Under the pieces are notes generated by a model. That model did no database searches, was not told the origin of the DNA, and worked only from the letters and a program-made list of their open reading frames with translations. A stretch of DNA of 64,000 bases from positions 1 to 64,000 of the forward strand of contig NZ_JABBGE010000001.1 in NCBI RefSeq assembly GCF_012927245.1. Reading direction: 5' to 3'. The DNA comes from Streptomyces sp. R302 (GTDB taxonomy: Bacteria > Actinomycetota > Actinomycetes > Streptomycetales > Streptomycetaceae). This document shows, in pieces, positions 29,650 to 38,101 of this stretch. Both the position numbers and the translations under genes were made by a program. Every line of letters begins with the position of its first letter. Position 1 is the first letter of the stretch.

Positions 29650-30909
29650 TTGGCACGGAACATCGGCAGTCGCTACACCACCCACCAGATCCTCGGGCGG
29701 GGCAGCGCCGGAACGGTGTGGCTCGGCGAGGGCCCCGAGGGGCCCGTCGCCGTGAAACTGCTGCGCGAGGACCTGGCCTCCGACCAGGAGCTCGTCGGCC
29801 GCTTCGTGCGGGAGCGCACCGCCCTGCTCGGACTCGACCACCCGCGCGTGGTCAAGGTCCGCGACCTCGTCGTCGACGGCAACGACCTCGCCCTCGTCAT
29901 GGACCTGGTCCGCGGCACCGACCTGCGCACCCGCCTCGACCGGGAGCGCCGCCTCGCCCCCGAGGCCGCCGTCGCGATCATCAAGGACGTCGCCGAGGGC
30001 CTCGCCGCCGCGCACGCGGCCGGCGTCGTCCACCGGGACGTGAAGCCGGAGAACATCCTCCTCGACATGGAGGGCCCGCTCGGCCCCGGCGGCGCCCACC
30101 CCGCCCTCCTCACCGACTTCGGCGTCGCCAAGCTCATCGACACCCCCGGCCGCACCAAGGCCACCCGGATCATCGGCACCCCCGACTACCTCGCCCCCGA
30201 GATCGTCGAGGGCCTGCCGCCGCGCGCCGCCGTCGACATCTACGCCCTCGCGACCGTCCTGTACGAGCTCCTGGCCGGCTTCACGCCCTTCGGCGGCGGC
30301 CACCCCGGCGCCGTCCTGCGCCGGCACGTCACCGAGACCGTCGTCCCGCTCCCCGGCATCCCCGAGGAGCTGTGGCAGCTGCTCGTCCAGTGCCTCGCCA
30401 AGGCGCCCGCCTCCCGGCTGCGCGCCTCCGAGCTGGCCGCCCGCCTCGCCGACGTCCTGCCGCTCCTCAAGGGCATCCCGCCGCTGGACGTGGACGAGCC
30501 CGGCGCCGAGCCCGCGCCGGCCCCGGAGCCGTACGAGGACCCCGCGTACGCCACCTCCGCCGGCGCGCCCGCCGACACCGGCCGCCGCCGCGCCGCCGTC
30601 CCGCTGGTGCCCGGCGCCTCCGCCGACTCCCACCGCGACACCCACACCTCCATGCGGGTGCCGGGGCCGGACGAACTGTCCGGCGGCCCGCACGGCACCG
30701 CCCGCGCGCCCCGCCCCGCCGGCGCCCGCAGACCCGGCTCGGCCCGCAACAAGGCCGGGGCCGTCCGCAAGCGCCGGATCGCCCTCGGCATCGCGGCCGC
30801 CGTCGCCGCGGCGGCGCTCGGCACCGGCGGCTACCTGGCGCTCGCCGGCGACGACGGCACCCCGCCACCGGACTCCCGCCCGTCCTCCCAGCCCGCGCCG
30901 CAGCCCTAG
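29650..30909 (+). CDS. pkaB: PkaB-like eukaryotic-type Ser/Thr protein kinase
   Basis: 419 residues. I chose the TTG at 29650 because GAGGGAG lies 6 bases upstream and the protein then starts (M)ARNIGSRY, as in PkaB proteins. The kinase domain (~9-270) has LGRGSAGTVW, VAVKLLRED, VVHRDVKPENILL, TDFGVAKL and GTPDYLAPE. A Pro/Ala linker, a basic patch and one membrane span (~375-400) end in a short Pro-rich tail. Probably co-transcribed with pkaA. It may phosphorylate the FHA-FtsK protein; that is inference from proximity. Confidence 0.88.
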   Translation: MARNIGSRYTTHQILGRGSAGTVWLGEGPEGPVAVKLLREDLASDQELVGRFVRERTALLGLDHPRVVKVRDLVVDGNDLALVMDLVRGTDLRTRLDRERRLAPEAAVAIIKDVAEGLAAAHAAGVVHRDVKPENILLDMEGPLGPGGAHPALLTDFGVAKLIDTPGRTKATRIIGTPDYLAPEIVEGLPPRAAVDIYALATVLYELLAGFTPFGGGHPGAVLRRHVTETVVPLPGIPEELWQLLVQCLAKAPASRLRASELAARLADVLPLLKGIPPLDVDEPGAEPAPAPEPYEDPAYATSAGAPADTGRRRAAVPLVPGASADSHRDTHTSMRVPGPDELSGGPHGTARAPRPAGARRPGSARNKAGAVRKRRIALGIAAAVAAAALGTGGYLALAGDDGTPPPDSRPSSQPAPQP

Positions 30910-30929
30910 GAAGCGCCTTTCGGATCGGG

Positions 30930-30938
30930 TTGTCCACA
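30930..30938 (+). promoter_or_regulatory. DnaA-box-like 9-mer before prfB
   Basis: TTGTCCACA, identical to the preferred Streptomyces DnaA box, lies 52 bases upstream of the prfB start and just upstream of its -35 region. A single box may be chance. Confidence 0.3.
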
Positions 30939-30955
30939 GGCCGGGCAGCCGTAGG

Positions 30956-30984
30956 TTCGGCTCGGGGCCGGGAGCCGTTACGCT
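30956..30984 (+). promoter_or_regulatory. prfB promoter, probably leaderless
   Basis: A -35-like TTCGGC (30956-30961), a 17-base spacer and -10 TACGCT (30979-30984) are followed by six bases and the GTG at 30991. This places +1 on or next to the start codon. Confidence 0.5.
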
Positions 30985-30990
30985 GGACGC

Positions 30991-32100
30991 GTGGCAGTCG
31001 TCGATGTATCCGAAGAGCTGAAGTCCCTCTCCTCGACCATGGGGTCGATCGAGGCCGTCCTGGACCTCGACAAGATGAGGGCAGACATCGCCGTGCTCGA
31101 AGAGCAGGCCGCGGCCCCGTCCCTCTGGGACGACCCGGAGGCGGCGCAGAAGATCACGAGCAAGCTTTCCCACCTCCAGGCCGAGGTCCGCAAGGCCGAG
31201 GCGCTGCGCGGCCGCATCGACGACCTGGGCGTCCTCTTCGACCTCGCCGAGGAGATGGACGACGCGGACACCCGCGCCGAGGCCGAGACCGAGCTGACCG
31301 CCGTGCGCAAGGCGCTCGACGAGATGGAGGTCCGCACCCTCCTCTCCGGCGAGTACGACGAGCGCGAGGCGCTGGTCAACATCCGCGCCGAGGCCGGCGG
31401 CGTCGACGCCTCCGACTTCGCCGAGCGCCTCCAGCGCATGTACCTGCGCTGGGCCGAGCGCCACGGCTACTCGACCGAGATCTACGAGACCTCGTACGCG
31501 GAAGAGGCCGGCATCAAGTCGACCACCTTCGTCGTCAAGGCGCCGTACGCCTACGGCACCCTCTCCGTCGAGCAGGGCACCCACCGCCTGGTGCGCATCT
31601 CGCCCTTCGACAACCAGGGCCGCCGCCAGACCTCCTTCGCGGGCGTCGAGATCCTCCCCGTCGTCGAGTCCTCGGACCACGTCGAGATCGAGGAGTCGGA
31701 CCTCCGCGTCGACGTGTACCGCGCCTCCGGCCCCGGCGGCCAGGGCGTCAACACCACCGACTCGGCCGTGCGCATCACGCACCTCCCGACCGGCATCGTG
31801 GTCTCCTGCCAGAACGAGCGCTCGCAGATCCAGAACAAGGCGAGCGCCATGAACGTCCTCCAGGCCAAGCTCCTGGAGCGCCAGCGCCAGGAGGAGCGGG
31901 CCAAGATGGACGCCCTCAAGGACAGCGGCAGCTCCTGGGGCAACCAGATGCGGTCGTACGTCCTCCACCCGTACCAGATGGTCAAGGATCTCCGGACGGA
32001 GTTCGAGGTCGGCAACCCGCAGTCGGTCCTGGACGGCGAGATCGACGGCTTCCTGGAGGCCGGAATCCGCTGGCGCAAGCAGCAGGAGCAGACGAAGTAA
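30991..32100 (+). CDS. prfB: Peptide chain release factor 2
   Basis: 369 residues in one frame. The stop-codon reading motif SPF is at 204-206 and the peptidyl-tRNA hydrolysis motif GGQ at ~248-250 (SGPGGQGVN). It releases nascent protein at UGA and UAA codons. The programmed +1 frameshift found near codon 25 of many bacterial prfB genes is absent here, so autoregulation by that route is not expected. GTG start; no ribosome site, but a promoter right in front suggests a leaderless message. Ends with a strong terminator. Confidence 0.95.
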   Translation: MAVVDVSEELKSLSSTMGSIEAVLDLDKMRADIAVLEEQAAAPSLWDDPEAAQKITSKLSHLQAEVRKAEALRGRIDDLGVLFDLAEEMDDADTRAEAETELTAVRKALDEMEVRTLLSGEYDEREALVNIRAEAGGVDASDFAERLQRMYLRWAERHGYSTEIYETSYAEEAGIKSTTFVVKAPYAYGTLSVEQGTHRLVRISPFDNQGRRQTSFAGVEILPVVESSDHVEIEESDLRVDVYRASGPGGQGVNTTDSAVRITHLPTGIVVSCQNERSQIQNKASAMNVLQAKLLERQRQEERAKMDALKDSGSSWGNQMRSYVLHPYQMVKDLRTEFEVGNPQSVLDGEIDGFLEAGIRWRKQQEQTK

Positions 32101-32120
32101 CCGCCCCGCAGCGTTCGTTC

Positions 32121-32151
32121 CGGGCCCCGCACCTTCTCGGTGCGGGGCCCG
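32121..32151 (+). terminator. Terminator of prfB
   Basis: A perfect 13-bp stem (32121-32133 with 32139-32151) has a 5-base loop and begins 20 bases after the stop. Confidence 0.85.
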
Positions 32152-32465
32152 GCGCGTTCGCCGCTGCAAGCGGTTCGCGGGCGAGCGGGGCGCTTTGTCG
32201 ACAAGGGAACTGCCGCCGCGAGGCCCGTAGTTCCGGGTTTACGTCACAGTTGCATCGTCACATGCCGTCCAACTGGTGATCTTTCGGGCATCGCACGCGC
32301 AACGGCCTTGACGCTGCTTCGGAAACTCGGAAGGGTGGCTGGATGGCATGCGCATATCTGGGGCGCGTGTGAACGGGGGCAGGTCCAGTAACCATGACGC
32401 TTCCCGTGCCCGGGGCCCCTGGCGCTGCCCCATGACGAGATGAAGCTACTGGGGGTAGCAACCAG
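32152..32465 (+). promoter_or_regulatory. Long upstream region of the AADGG-repeat gene
   Basis: 314 bases without a supported ORF, less GC-rich than the flanks at 32230-32370. It ends in a moderate ribosome site (GGGGGTAGCAACCAG) before the ATG at 32466. I see no clear -35/-10 pair. The length suggests complex control, as for developmental wall proteins. Confidence 0.35.
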
Positions 32466-33539
32466 ATGACCAACAAGACGCGAGTCCGCCTTGCGCGAGT
32501 CGCGGCCGGTGCCGTGATCATCGCCGGTGCGTCCCTGACCGCGGCGGGCGCCGCGCAGGCCGTCAACAGCGAGGACGCCGCGACGCTGGAGGTGACCGTC
32601 GGCGCGCTCACCGAGGGCGAGGGCAACGACATCGCCGGCAACATCGAGGGCCAGGACGGTGGTGCGGCTGACGGTGGCGCTGCCGATGGTGGTGCGGCTG
32701 ACGGTGGCGCTGCCGATGGTGGTGCGGCTGACGGTGGTGCGGCTGACGGTGGCGCTGCCGATGGTGGTGCGGCTGACGGTGGCGCTGCCGATGGTGGCGC
32801 TGCCGATGGTGGTGCGGCTGACGGTGGCGCTGCCGATGGTGGTGCCGCTGACGGTGGTGCGGCCGATGGTGGTGCGGCTGATGGTGGCGCTGCCGATGGT
32901 GGTGCGGCTGACGGTGGCGCTGCCGATGGTGGTGCCGCTGACGGTGGTGCGGCTGACGGTGGTGCGGCCGATGGTGGTGCGGCTGACGGTGGCGCTGCCG
33001 ATGGCGGTGCGGCTGACGGTGGCGCTGCCGACGGCGGTGCCGCTGACGGTGGCGCTGCCGATGGTGGTGCTGCCGACGGCGGTGCCTCGACCGACGGTGG
33101 CGCGTCCACCGACGGTGGCAACTCGTCCAGCGGTTCCGGCTCCAACGGTTCCAACGGTTCGACCGGTTCCAACGGGAACGGCAACGGTGGCAACGACTCC
33201 GGCGCCGCCACCACGACCGGCGGTTCCTCCACCGGTGGCGGCTCGTCCACCGGTGACACGGGCAACTGCACCGTCGACATCGACGGTGTCGAGTGCGTCG
33301 AGGCCGGTACGACCGGCACGACCGGTTCCAACGGCTCGACCGGCTCCAACAACAACACCGACACCCAGCAGGCCGGCTCCCAGCCGGTCCAGCAGGGCGA
33401 GGCCAAGGAAGAGCTCGCCGAGACCGGTGCGGCCGAGACGTCCTTCCTGATCATCGGTGCCGCCACCATGATCGCCGGTGGCATCGGCTTCCGCTTCCTG
33501 CCGCGCCTGGTGGCCGGCGGTCGCGGCGCGGCTGCCTGA
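32466..33539 (+). CDS. Secreted AADGG-repeat protein with LAETG sortase signal
   Basis: 357 residues. A signal peptide (~1-32, cleavage near AQA) is followed by an acidic stretch and 28 consecutive AADGG pentapeptides (67-206). A Ser/Gly/Asn/Thr-rich linker and a small two-Cys segment ([14 protein letters not shown]) come next. The C-terminus has a sorting signal: LAETG (317-321), a hydrophobic span and a basic tail. Streptomyces class E sortases cut LAXTG, so the protein should be covalently attached to peptidoglycan. The repeats look like a flexible acidic stalk; the Cys segment may form a disulfide. I know no named family. Confidence 0.85.
   Translation: MTNKTRVRLARVAAGAVIIAGASLTAAGAAQAVNSEDAATLEVTVGALTEGEGNDIAGNIEGQDGGAADGGAADGGAADGGAADGGAADGGAADGGAADGGAADGGAADGGAADGGAADGGAADGGAADGGAADGGAADGGAADGGAADGGAADGGAADGGAADGGAADGGAADGGAADGGAADGGAADGGAADGGAADGGAADGGASTDGGASTDGGNSSSGSGSNGSNGSTGSNGNGNGGNDSGAATTTGGSSTGGGSSTGDTGNCTVDIDGVECVEAGTTGTTGSNGSTGSNNNTDTQQAGSQPVQQGEAKEELAETGAAETSFLIIGAATMIAGGIGFRFLPRLVAGGRGAAA
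32664..33083 (+). repeat. Minisatellite: 28 tandem 15-bp units encoding AADGG
   Basis: 420 bases with an exact 15-base period. Two main variants alternate (GCGGCTGACGGTGGT and GCTGCCGATGGTGGC types), giving a 30-base higher-order period in places. The array is in frame, so unit gain or loss changes stalk length without a frameshift. Confidence 0.97.
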
Positions 33540-33560
33540 GCCGCGTAAGCGCTAAGACGG

Positions 33561-33595
33561 CGAAGGGCCGGGGAGGCTTCCTCCCCGGCCCTTCG
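33561..33595. terminator. Perfect hairpin between convergent genes
   Basis: A 16-bp perfect stem (33561-33576 with 33580-33595) and a 3-base loop lie between the repeat gene and the small zinc-ribbon gene. Likely works for both. Confidence 0.85.
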
Positions 33596-33621
33596 TCATT
33601 CCGCTTTCCGTCTCGTGTCGC

Positions 33622-33804
33622 TCAGACCGTGCGGACCGCCGCCAGCAGCGCCAGCGTGCCCAGCAGGGCGATCACCAGCGTCAGCACCATCGCCGGGGAC
33701 AGGCCCTGCGGTGTCAGACGCTCACGATTGGCCCGGCAGACGGGGCAGCGACCCTCGGCGACCGGGGCCGCGCAATTGGCGCACACCAGTCGGTCGTAGG
33801 TCAT
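33622..33804 (-). CDS. Small zinc-ribbon membrane protein
   Basis: 60 residues. The N-terminal CANC-x8-CPVC arrangement looks like a rubredoxin-type zinc ribbon, and one hydrophobic span (~39-57) ends the protein. I chose the ATG at 33804 because GGAGGAGAG precedes it. A longer reading frame to 34014 has no ribosome site. The function is unknown. It is divergent from ftsE. Confidence 0.75.
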   Translation of the reverse strand: MTYDRLVCANCAAPVAEGRCPVCRANRERLTPQGLSPAMVLTLVIALLGTLALLAAVRTV

Positions 33805-34041
33805 ACGCTCTCCTCCTCCCGCACGGGGCTCACACCAGGACAACGCCCGGCACCATCCGGACGTTCCCCTTACCACTCTGCCAGCTCCACGGGGTTCCGG
33901 CGCGCCCCGGCCGCAAACGCCCCCGCCCCGCCATCGAGGGCCAAAAAGGATAAACCACACAAGCCAGGACCGCGACTGCGCGGTGCTTCCTGGTTCGCGT
34001 AAGGTCACGCACACCTACTCCCGGCCGACCGTGGTGCATTC

Positions 34042-34731
34042 GTGATCCGATTCGACAACGTCTCCAAGTCCTATCCGAAGCAGAACCGCCCCGCGCTCCG
34101 GGATGTCTCCCTGGAGATCGAGAAGGGGGAGTTCGTCTTCCTCGTCGGTTCCTCCGGCTCCGGAAAGTCGACTTTCCTCCGGCTGCTCCTGCGCGAGGAG
34201 CGCGCCAGCCAAGGGCAGGTGCACGTCCTCGGCAAGGACCTGGCCCGGCTCTCCAACTGGAAGGTGCCGCACATGCGGCGCCAGCTCGGCACCGTCTTCC
34301 AGGACTTCCGACTGCTGCCCAACAAGACGGTCGCGCAGAACGTGGCCTTCGCCCAGGAGGTCATCGGCAAGCCGCGCGGAGAGATCCGCAAGGCCGTGCC
34401 GCAGGTGCTCGACCTGGTCGGCCTCGGCGGCAAGGAGGACCGCATGCCGGGCGAGCTGTCCGGTGGTGAGCAGCAGCGCGTCGCGATCGCCCGCGCGTTC
34501 GTCAACCGCCCGATGCTGCTGATCGCCGACGAGCCGACCGGCAACCTCGACCCGCAGACCTCCGTCGGCATCATGAAGCTGCTCGACCGCATCAACAGGA
34601 CAGGGACCACCGTCGTCATGGCGACCCACGACCAGAACATCGTCGACCAGATGCGCAAGCGCGTCATCGAGCTGGAGAAGGGCCGTCTCGTCCGCGACCA
34701 GGCGCGCGGCGTCTACGGCTACCAGCACTGA
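34042..34731 (+). CDS. ftsE: FtsE, cell-division ABC ATPase
   Basis: 229 residues. Walker [13 protein letters not shown] signature [14 protein letters not shown] and Walker [13 protein letters not shown] are all present. With FtsX it forms an ABC-type complex at the divisome that activates peptidoglycan hydrolases rather than transporting a solute. GTG start at 34042, close to a position-optimal but weak ribosome site. ftsX follows after 21 bases. Confidence 0.96.
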   Translation: MIRFDNVSKSYPKQNRPALRDVSLEIEKGEFVFLVGSSGSGKSTFLRLLLREERASQGQVHVLGKDLARLSNWKVPHMRRQLGTVFQDFRLLPNKTVAQNVAFAQEVIGKPRGEIRKAVPQVLDLVGLGGKEDRMPGELSGGEQQRVAIARAFVNRPMLLIADEPTGNLDPQTSVGIMKLLDRINRTGTTVVMATHDQNIVDQMRKRVIELEKGRLVRDQARGVYGYQH

Positions 34732-34752
34732 CGGCGGGGGAACCAGAACACC

Positions 34753-35670
34753 ATGCGCGCCCAGTTCGTGCTCTCCGAGATCGGCGTCGGCCTCCGGCGC
34801 AACCTGACGATGACCTTCGCGGTCATCGTCTCCGTGGCCCTGTCGCTGGCCCTCTTCGGCGGTGCCCTGCTCATGCGCGAGCAGGTCAACACGATGAAGG
34901 ACTACTGGTACGACAAGGTCAACGTCTCGATCTACCTCTGCACCAAGGCCGACGCGACCAACGGGGACAAGTGCGCCAAGGGCGCGGTCACGGCGGAGCA
35001 GAAGAAGCAGATCGAGGCCGATCTGAAGAAGTTGAGCATCGTCGAGAACGTCTACTACGAGTCGGCCGAGGAGGCCTTCAGCCGTTACCAGGAGCAGTAC
35101 GGCGACACCGCCATCGCCTCCGTCATCACCCCGGACCAGATGCCGGAGTCGTTCCGGGTGAAGCTGAAGGACCCGGAGAAGTACAAGGTGGTCGCCACCG
35201 CCTTCGAGGGGCGCGACGGCATCGAGTCGGTCCAGGACCAGCGGAACATCCTGGAGACGCTCTTCAACATGATGCGCAGCGTCAACTACGCGGCCGTCGC
35301 GCTCATGCTCCTGATGCTGGTGATCGCGCTGATGCTGATCATCAACACGGTCCGCGTCTCGGCCTTCAGCCGCCGCCGCGAGACCGGCATCATGCGGCTC
35401 GTCGGCGCCTCCAGCTTCTACATCCAGATGCCGTTCATCATGGAGGCCGCCTTCTCCGGCCTCATCGGCGGCGCCTTCGCCTGTGTGCTGCTCGTGGCCG
35501 GCCGCTACCTCCTCGTCGACCACGGTCTGAACCTCGCCGAGCAGATGCCGCTGGTGAACTTCATCGGCTGGGACGTGGTCCTCGCCCAGCTGCCGCTGGT
35601 GATCGTCATCGGACTGCTGATGCCGTCCGTGGCCGCGTTCATCGCGCTGCGCAAGTACCTGAAGGTGTGA
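34753..35670 (+). CDS. ftsX: FtsX, cell-division ABC permease
   Basis: 305 residues. The N-terminal span (~16-40) is followed by an extracellular domain (~41-170) with a Cys pair (YLCTKADATNGDKCAKG), and three C-terminal spans make the usual FtsX four-TM layout. The extracellular loop contacts hydrolases or their activators (in mycobacteria, RipC). It is co-transcribed with ftsE. Confidence 0.95.
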   Translation: MRAQFVLSEIGVGLRRNLTMTFAVIVSVALSLALFGGALLMREQVNTMKDYWYDKVNVSIYLCTKADATNGDKCAKGAVTAEQKKQIEADLKKLSIVENVYYESAEEAFSRYQEQYGDTAIASVITPDQMPESFRVKLKDPEKYKVVATAFEGRDGIESVQDQRNILETLFNMMRSVNYAAVALMLLMLVIALMLIINTVRVSAFSRRRETGIMRLVGASSFYIQMPFIMEAAFSGLIGGAFACVLLVAGRYLLVDHGLNLAEQMPLVNFIGWDVVLAQLPLVIVIGLLMPSVAAFIALRKYLKV

Positions 35671-35713
35671 GAAGAGACCACTGACGGCGGACGGCGTCCT
35701 CGGGCCAAAGCCC

Positions 35714-35741
35714 TTGGGGCGCCGCCGCCCTGTCCTAGAGT
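35714..35741 (+). promoter_or_regulatory. Promoter of the S41 protease gene, probably leaderless
   Basis: TTGGGG (35714-35719), a 16-base spacer and TAGAGT (35736-35741) are followed by seven bases and the ATG at 35749. It suggests transcription separate from ftsEX. Confidence 0.5.
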
Positions 35742-35748
35742 GGGCGCC

Positions 35749-36921
35749 ATGCCGGCCGGCCGCGCACTCCTCTGTCTCCGGCCCCGCGGTGTCGTCCGCG
35801 GGGCCGTTCTCACGCTCGTCTTCGCCGGGGTCCTCGCGACCGGCGCCGCGACCGGCGCGCTGCCCCGGGGGGACGACGCCGGGCGGGAGCCCCGTACCGG
35901 CTCCGGGGACCGGGCCGCCTTCGACCGGGCCGCCCTCCACCGCTTCGCCGCCGAGGCCGTCGCCGACGGCAAGTCGGGCAAGCAGGCCGCCGAGGAGTTC
36001 GTCAGCCGCAGCGGCGACCGCTGGGGCGCGGTCTACGACCGGCGGGAGTACGCCGAGTTCGAGCGGTCCCTCGACGGCGCCTACACCGGCGTCGGCCTCT
36101 CCGCCGGCCGTACGTCCCCGGAGGGCGGCGTCGAGGTCACCCGGGTGCGGTCCGGCGGTCCCGCCGAGCGGGCCGGGGTACGCGTCGGGGACCGGCTGCT
36201 CGCGGTCGGCGGGCAGGTCACCGACGGCCGGTCCGCCTCCGAGGTCGTCTCCCTGCTGCGCGGCGACGGCGTGCCCGGCTCCACGGTGGCCCTGAGGATC
36301 AGCCGGGGCGGCATGACCTGGACCCAGACGCTGCGCCGGGAGCGGCTCGTGACCGAGCCCGTCACCGTCACCCGCCCCGACCCCCGGACCGTCGTCATCC
36401 GGGTCGCCGCCTTCACCAAGGGCGTCGGCGCCCGGGTGCGGGAGGCCGTCAGGACGGCCCCGGCCGGCGCGGGCGTCCTGCTCGACCTGCGCGGCAACTC
36501 CGGCGGCCTGGTCGACGAGGCCGCCTCCGCCGCCTCCGCCTTCCTCGACGGCGGCCTGGTCGCCACGTACGACGTCGAGGGCGAGCAGCGGGCCGTGTAC
36601 GCGGAGCGGGGCGGCGACACCGGCCGGCCGCTGGTCGCGCTGGTCGACGGCGGCACCATGAGCGCGGCCGAACTCCTCACCGGCGCGCTCCAGGACCGGG
36701 GGAGGGCGGTCACCGTCGGCTCCCGGACCTTCGGCAAGGGCTCGGTGCAGATGCCGAGCACCCTCCCGGACGGTTCGGTCGCCGAGCTGACCGTGGGCCA
36801 CTACCGCACCCCCGCCGGGCACGAGGTCGACGGGCGCGGCATCGCCCCCGACCTGCCGGCCGCGGAGGGGGCGGAGGAGCGGGCCCGCACGGTATTGAGT
36901 GGCCTCGGAGGGGGCTCGTAG
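35749..36921 (+). CDS. S41-family C-terminal processing protease
   Basis: 390 residues. A signal-anchor hydrophobic segment lies at ~15-35. A PDZ domain (~110-190) precedes the S41 peptidase core: RGNSGGL, catalytic Ser305 in TMSAAE and Lys330 in FGKGSVQ, with the usual 25-residue spacing. CtpA-type enzymes trim envelope proteins outside the membrane. Its place between ftsEX and smpB is the conserved actinobacterial arrangement and hints at a role with the divisome. ATG at 35749; an upstream GTG at 35740 is less likely. Confidence 0.9.
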   Translation: MPAGRALLCLRPRGVVRGAVLTLVFAGVLATGAATGALPRGDDAGREPRTGSGDRAAFDRAALHRFAAEAVADGKSGKQAAEEFVSRSGDRWGAVYDRREYAEFERSLDGAYTGVGLSAGRTSPEGGVEVTRVRSGGPAERAGVRVGDRLLAVGGQVTDGRSASEVVSLLRGDGVPGSTVALRISRGGMTWTQTLRRERLVTEPVTVTRPDPRTVVIRVAAFTKGVGARVREAVRTAPAGAGVLLDLRGNSGGLVDEAASAASAFLDGGLVATYDVEGEQRAVYAERGGDTGRPLVALVDGGTMSAAELLTGALQDRGRAVTVGSRTFGKGSVQMPSTLPDGSVAELTVGHYRTPAGHEVDGRGIAPDLPAAEGAEERARTVLSGLGGGS

Positions 36922-36942
36922 TGCGAAAATGACCGCACTATG
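36907..36942 (+). promoter_or_regulatory. smpB: Hairpin that links the smpB ribosome site and start codon
   Basis: GGAGGGGG (36907-36914) lies 25 bases before the smpB ATG, too far for normal initiation. Between them TAGTGCG (36919-36925) pairs with CGCACTA (36934-36940), around an 8-base loop. Folding brings the ribosome site to about five bases from the AUG, whose A closes the stem. The left arm contains the stop codon of the upstream protease. Confidence 0.45.
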
Positions 36943-37476
36943 GCCAAGGGACTCGTCAACGTGCAGGGCAAGCCTGCGAAGAAGGCAGCCGACAAGGCGC
37001 CGGAGCGCAAGCTCATCGCGCAGAACAAGAAGGCGCGCCACGACTACCTCATCCTCGACACGTACGAGGCGGGCGTGGCGCTCATGGGTACGGAGGTGAA
37101 GTCGCTCCGGATGGGGCGGGCCTCGCTGGTGGACGGCTTCGTCCAGATCGAGGGCCACGAGGCGTGGCTGTACAACATCCACGTCCCGGAGTACATGCAG
37201 GGCAGCTGGACCAACCACTCGGCGAAGCGGAAGCGGAAGCTGCTGCTGCACCGGGCGGAGATCGACAAGCTGGAGCAGAAGGCGTCGGAGACCGGGCACA
37301 CGATCGTGCCGCTCGCGCTGTACTTCCTGGGCGGCCGGGTGAAGTGCGAGATCGCGCTCGCCAAGGGCAAGAAGGAGTACGACAAGCGGCAGACGCTGCG
37401 GGAGAAGCAGGACACCCGCGAGACCGCCCGCGCCATCGCGGCGGCGAAGCGGCGCCAGCGCGCCCAGGGGCGTTAA
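36940..37476 (+). CDS. smpB: SmpB, tmRNA-binding protein
   Basis: 178 residues. The core (~25-150) shows [20 protein letters not shown] split at its start, the [10 protein letters not shown] segment and the basic C-terminal tail [14 protein letters not shown]. SmpB places tmRNA in the A site of stalled ribosomes. The first ~25 residues are a Lys/Ala-rich extension. The tmRNA gene starts 80 bases downstream, the usual pairing. The start codon lies in a hairpin described separately. Confidence 0.95.
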   Translation: MAKGLVNVQGKPAKKAADKAPERKLIAQNKKARHDYLILDTYEAGVALMGTEVKSLRMGRASLVDGFVQIEGHEAWLYNIHVPEYMQGSWTNHSAKRKRKLLLHRAEIDKLEQKASETGHTIVPLALYFLGGRVKCEIALAKGKKEYDKRQTLREKQDTRETARAIAAAKRRQRAQGR

Positions 37477-37480
37477 TACG

Positions 37481-37511
37481 CTGGCAACCGGGCCCGCCGG
37501 TCACGTACCAT
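37481..37511 (+). promoter_or_regulatory. ssrA: Candidate tmRNA promoter
   Basis: CTGGCA (37481-37486), a 19-base spacer and TACCAT (37506-37511). The predicted start falls near 37519, the left arm of a 6-bp leader hairpin (37519-37524/37531-37536) that would be removed when pre-tmRNA is matured. Confidence 0.4.
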
Positions 37512-37556
37512 GGGCCACGCACCCCACAGAGGGTGCACGCATTGAAAACACAACAT

Positions 37557-37922
37557 GGGGATGATCGGTTTCGACAGCGGATGTCGAAGCAGGGGAAGCG
37601 TGTCGAGGAAGCGGCAATGATCTCGTAAACCACGCGCCGAAACCAATAATCGCCAACACCAAGCGCGATTCCTTCGCCCTCGCTGCCTAAGTAGCGACTT
37701 GCGAAGTGTCAGCCCGGGGCTGTTCCCGACCCGGATCCTGGCATCATGAAGGGAACTAAACCTTGATCCCGGTCACGGGGTGAAGAGGGAAATCAAACAG
37801 TGACTGAGCCCGTTCCGGACTTGTCTGGGTGATCCGGAGGGCTGAGAAAATCGCACCAGACTGCACACGGAGAAGCCCTGGTTCCGCACCGTTGGACGCG
37901 GGTTCGATTCCCGCCATCTCCA
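37557..37922 (+). ncRNA. ssrA: tmRNA (transfer-messenger RNA)
   Basis: ~366 bases. The 5' GGGGATG pairs with the 3' CATCTCC of the acceptor stem (37915-37921), and a T-arm GGTTCGATTCC lies just before. The tag reading frame starts at the GCC resume codon (37652) and ends at TAA (37688-37690), giving ANTKRDSFALAA. The tag directs rescued proteins to proteolysis. CCA is not encoded and must be added. smpB lies just upstream. Confidence 0.97.
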
Positions 37923-37938
37923 CTCATCCCATGTGGGC

Positions 37939-37977
37939 AGAGGCCCGGTGGTCGCGCGAGCGACCGCCGGGCCTCTG
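37939..37977 (+). terminator. Terminator of tmRNA
   Basis: A ~17-bp stem with one wobble pair and a short loop begins 16 bases after the tmRNA end. Confidence 0.8.
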
Positions 37978-38101
37978 TCATTGCCGCGCCTGTCAGTAGT
38001 GGCCGAAGGCACCACCCCCGGGCTGCTCGGCTACATGGTCTGGGCCGCCGAGAAGCCCTCCACCCGGGGGCTCGGCACGGCAGAGCTGAACCCGTACCGG
38101 A

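Noticed and set aside
30991..31070. Programmed +1 frameshift in prfB
   Set aside because: The gene is open in a single frame and has no CTTTGA slip site or internal stop near codon 25.
32659..33450. Alternative repeat frame [10 protein letters not shown] over the AADGG array
   Set aside because: It arises from the 15-bp period; only the AADGG frame has a ribosome site, signal peptide and sorting signal.
37782..38015. Minus-strand ORFs over the tmRNA end
   Set aside because: They lie on the tmRNA sequence and lack a ribosome site.
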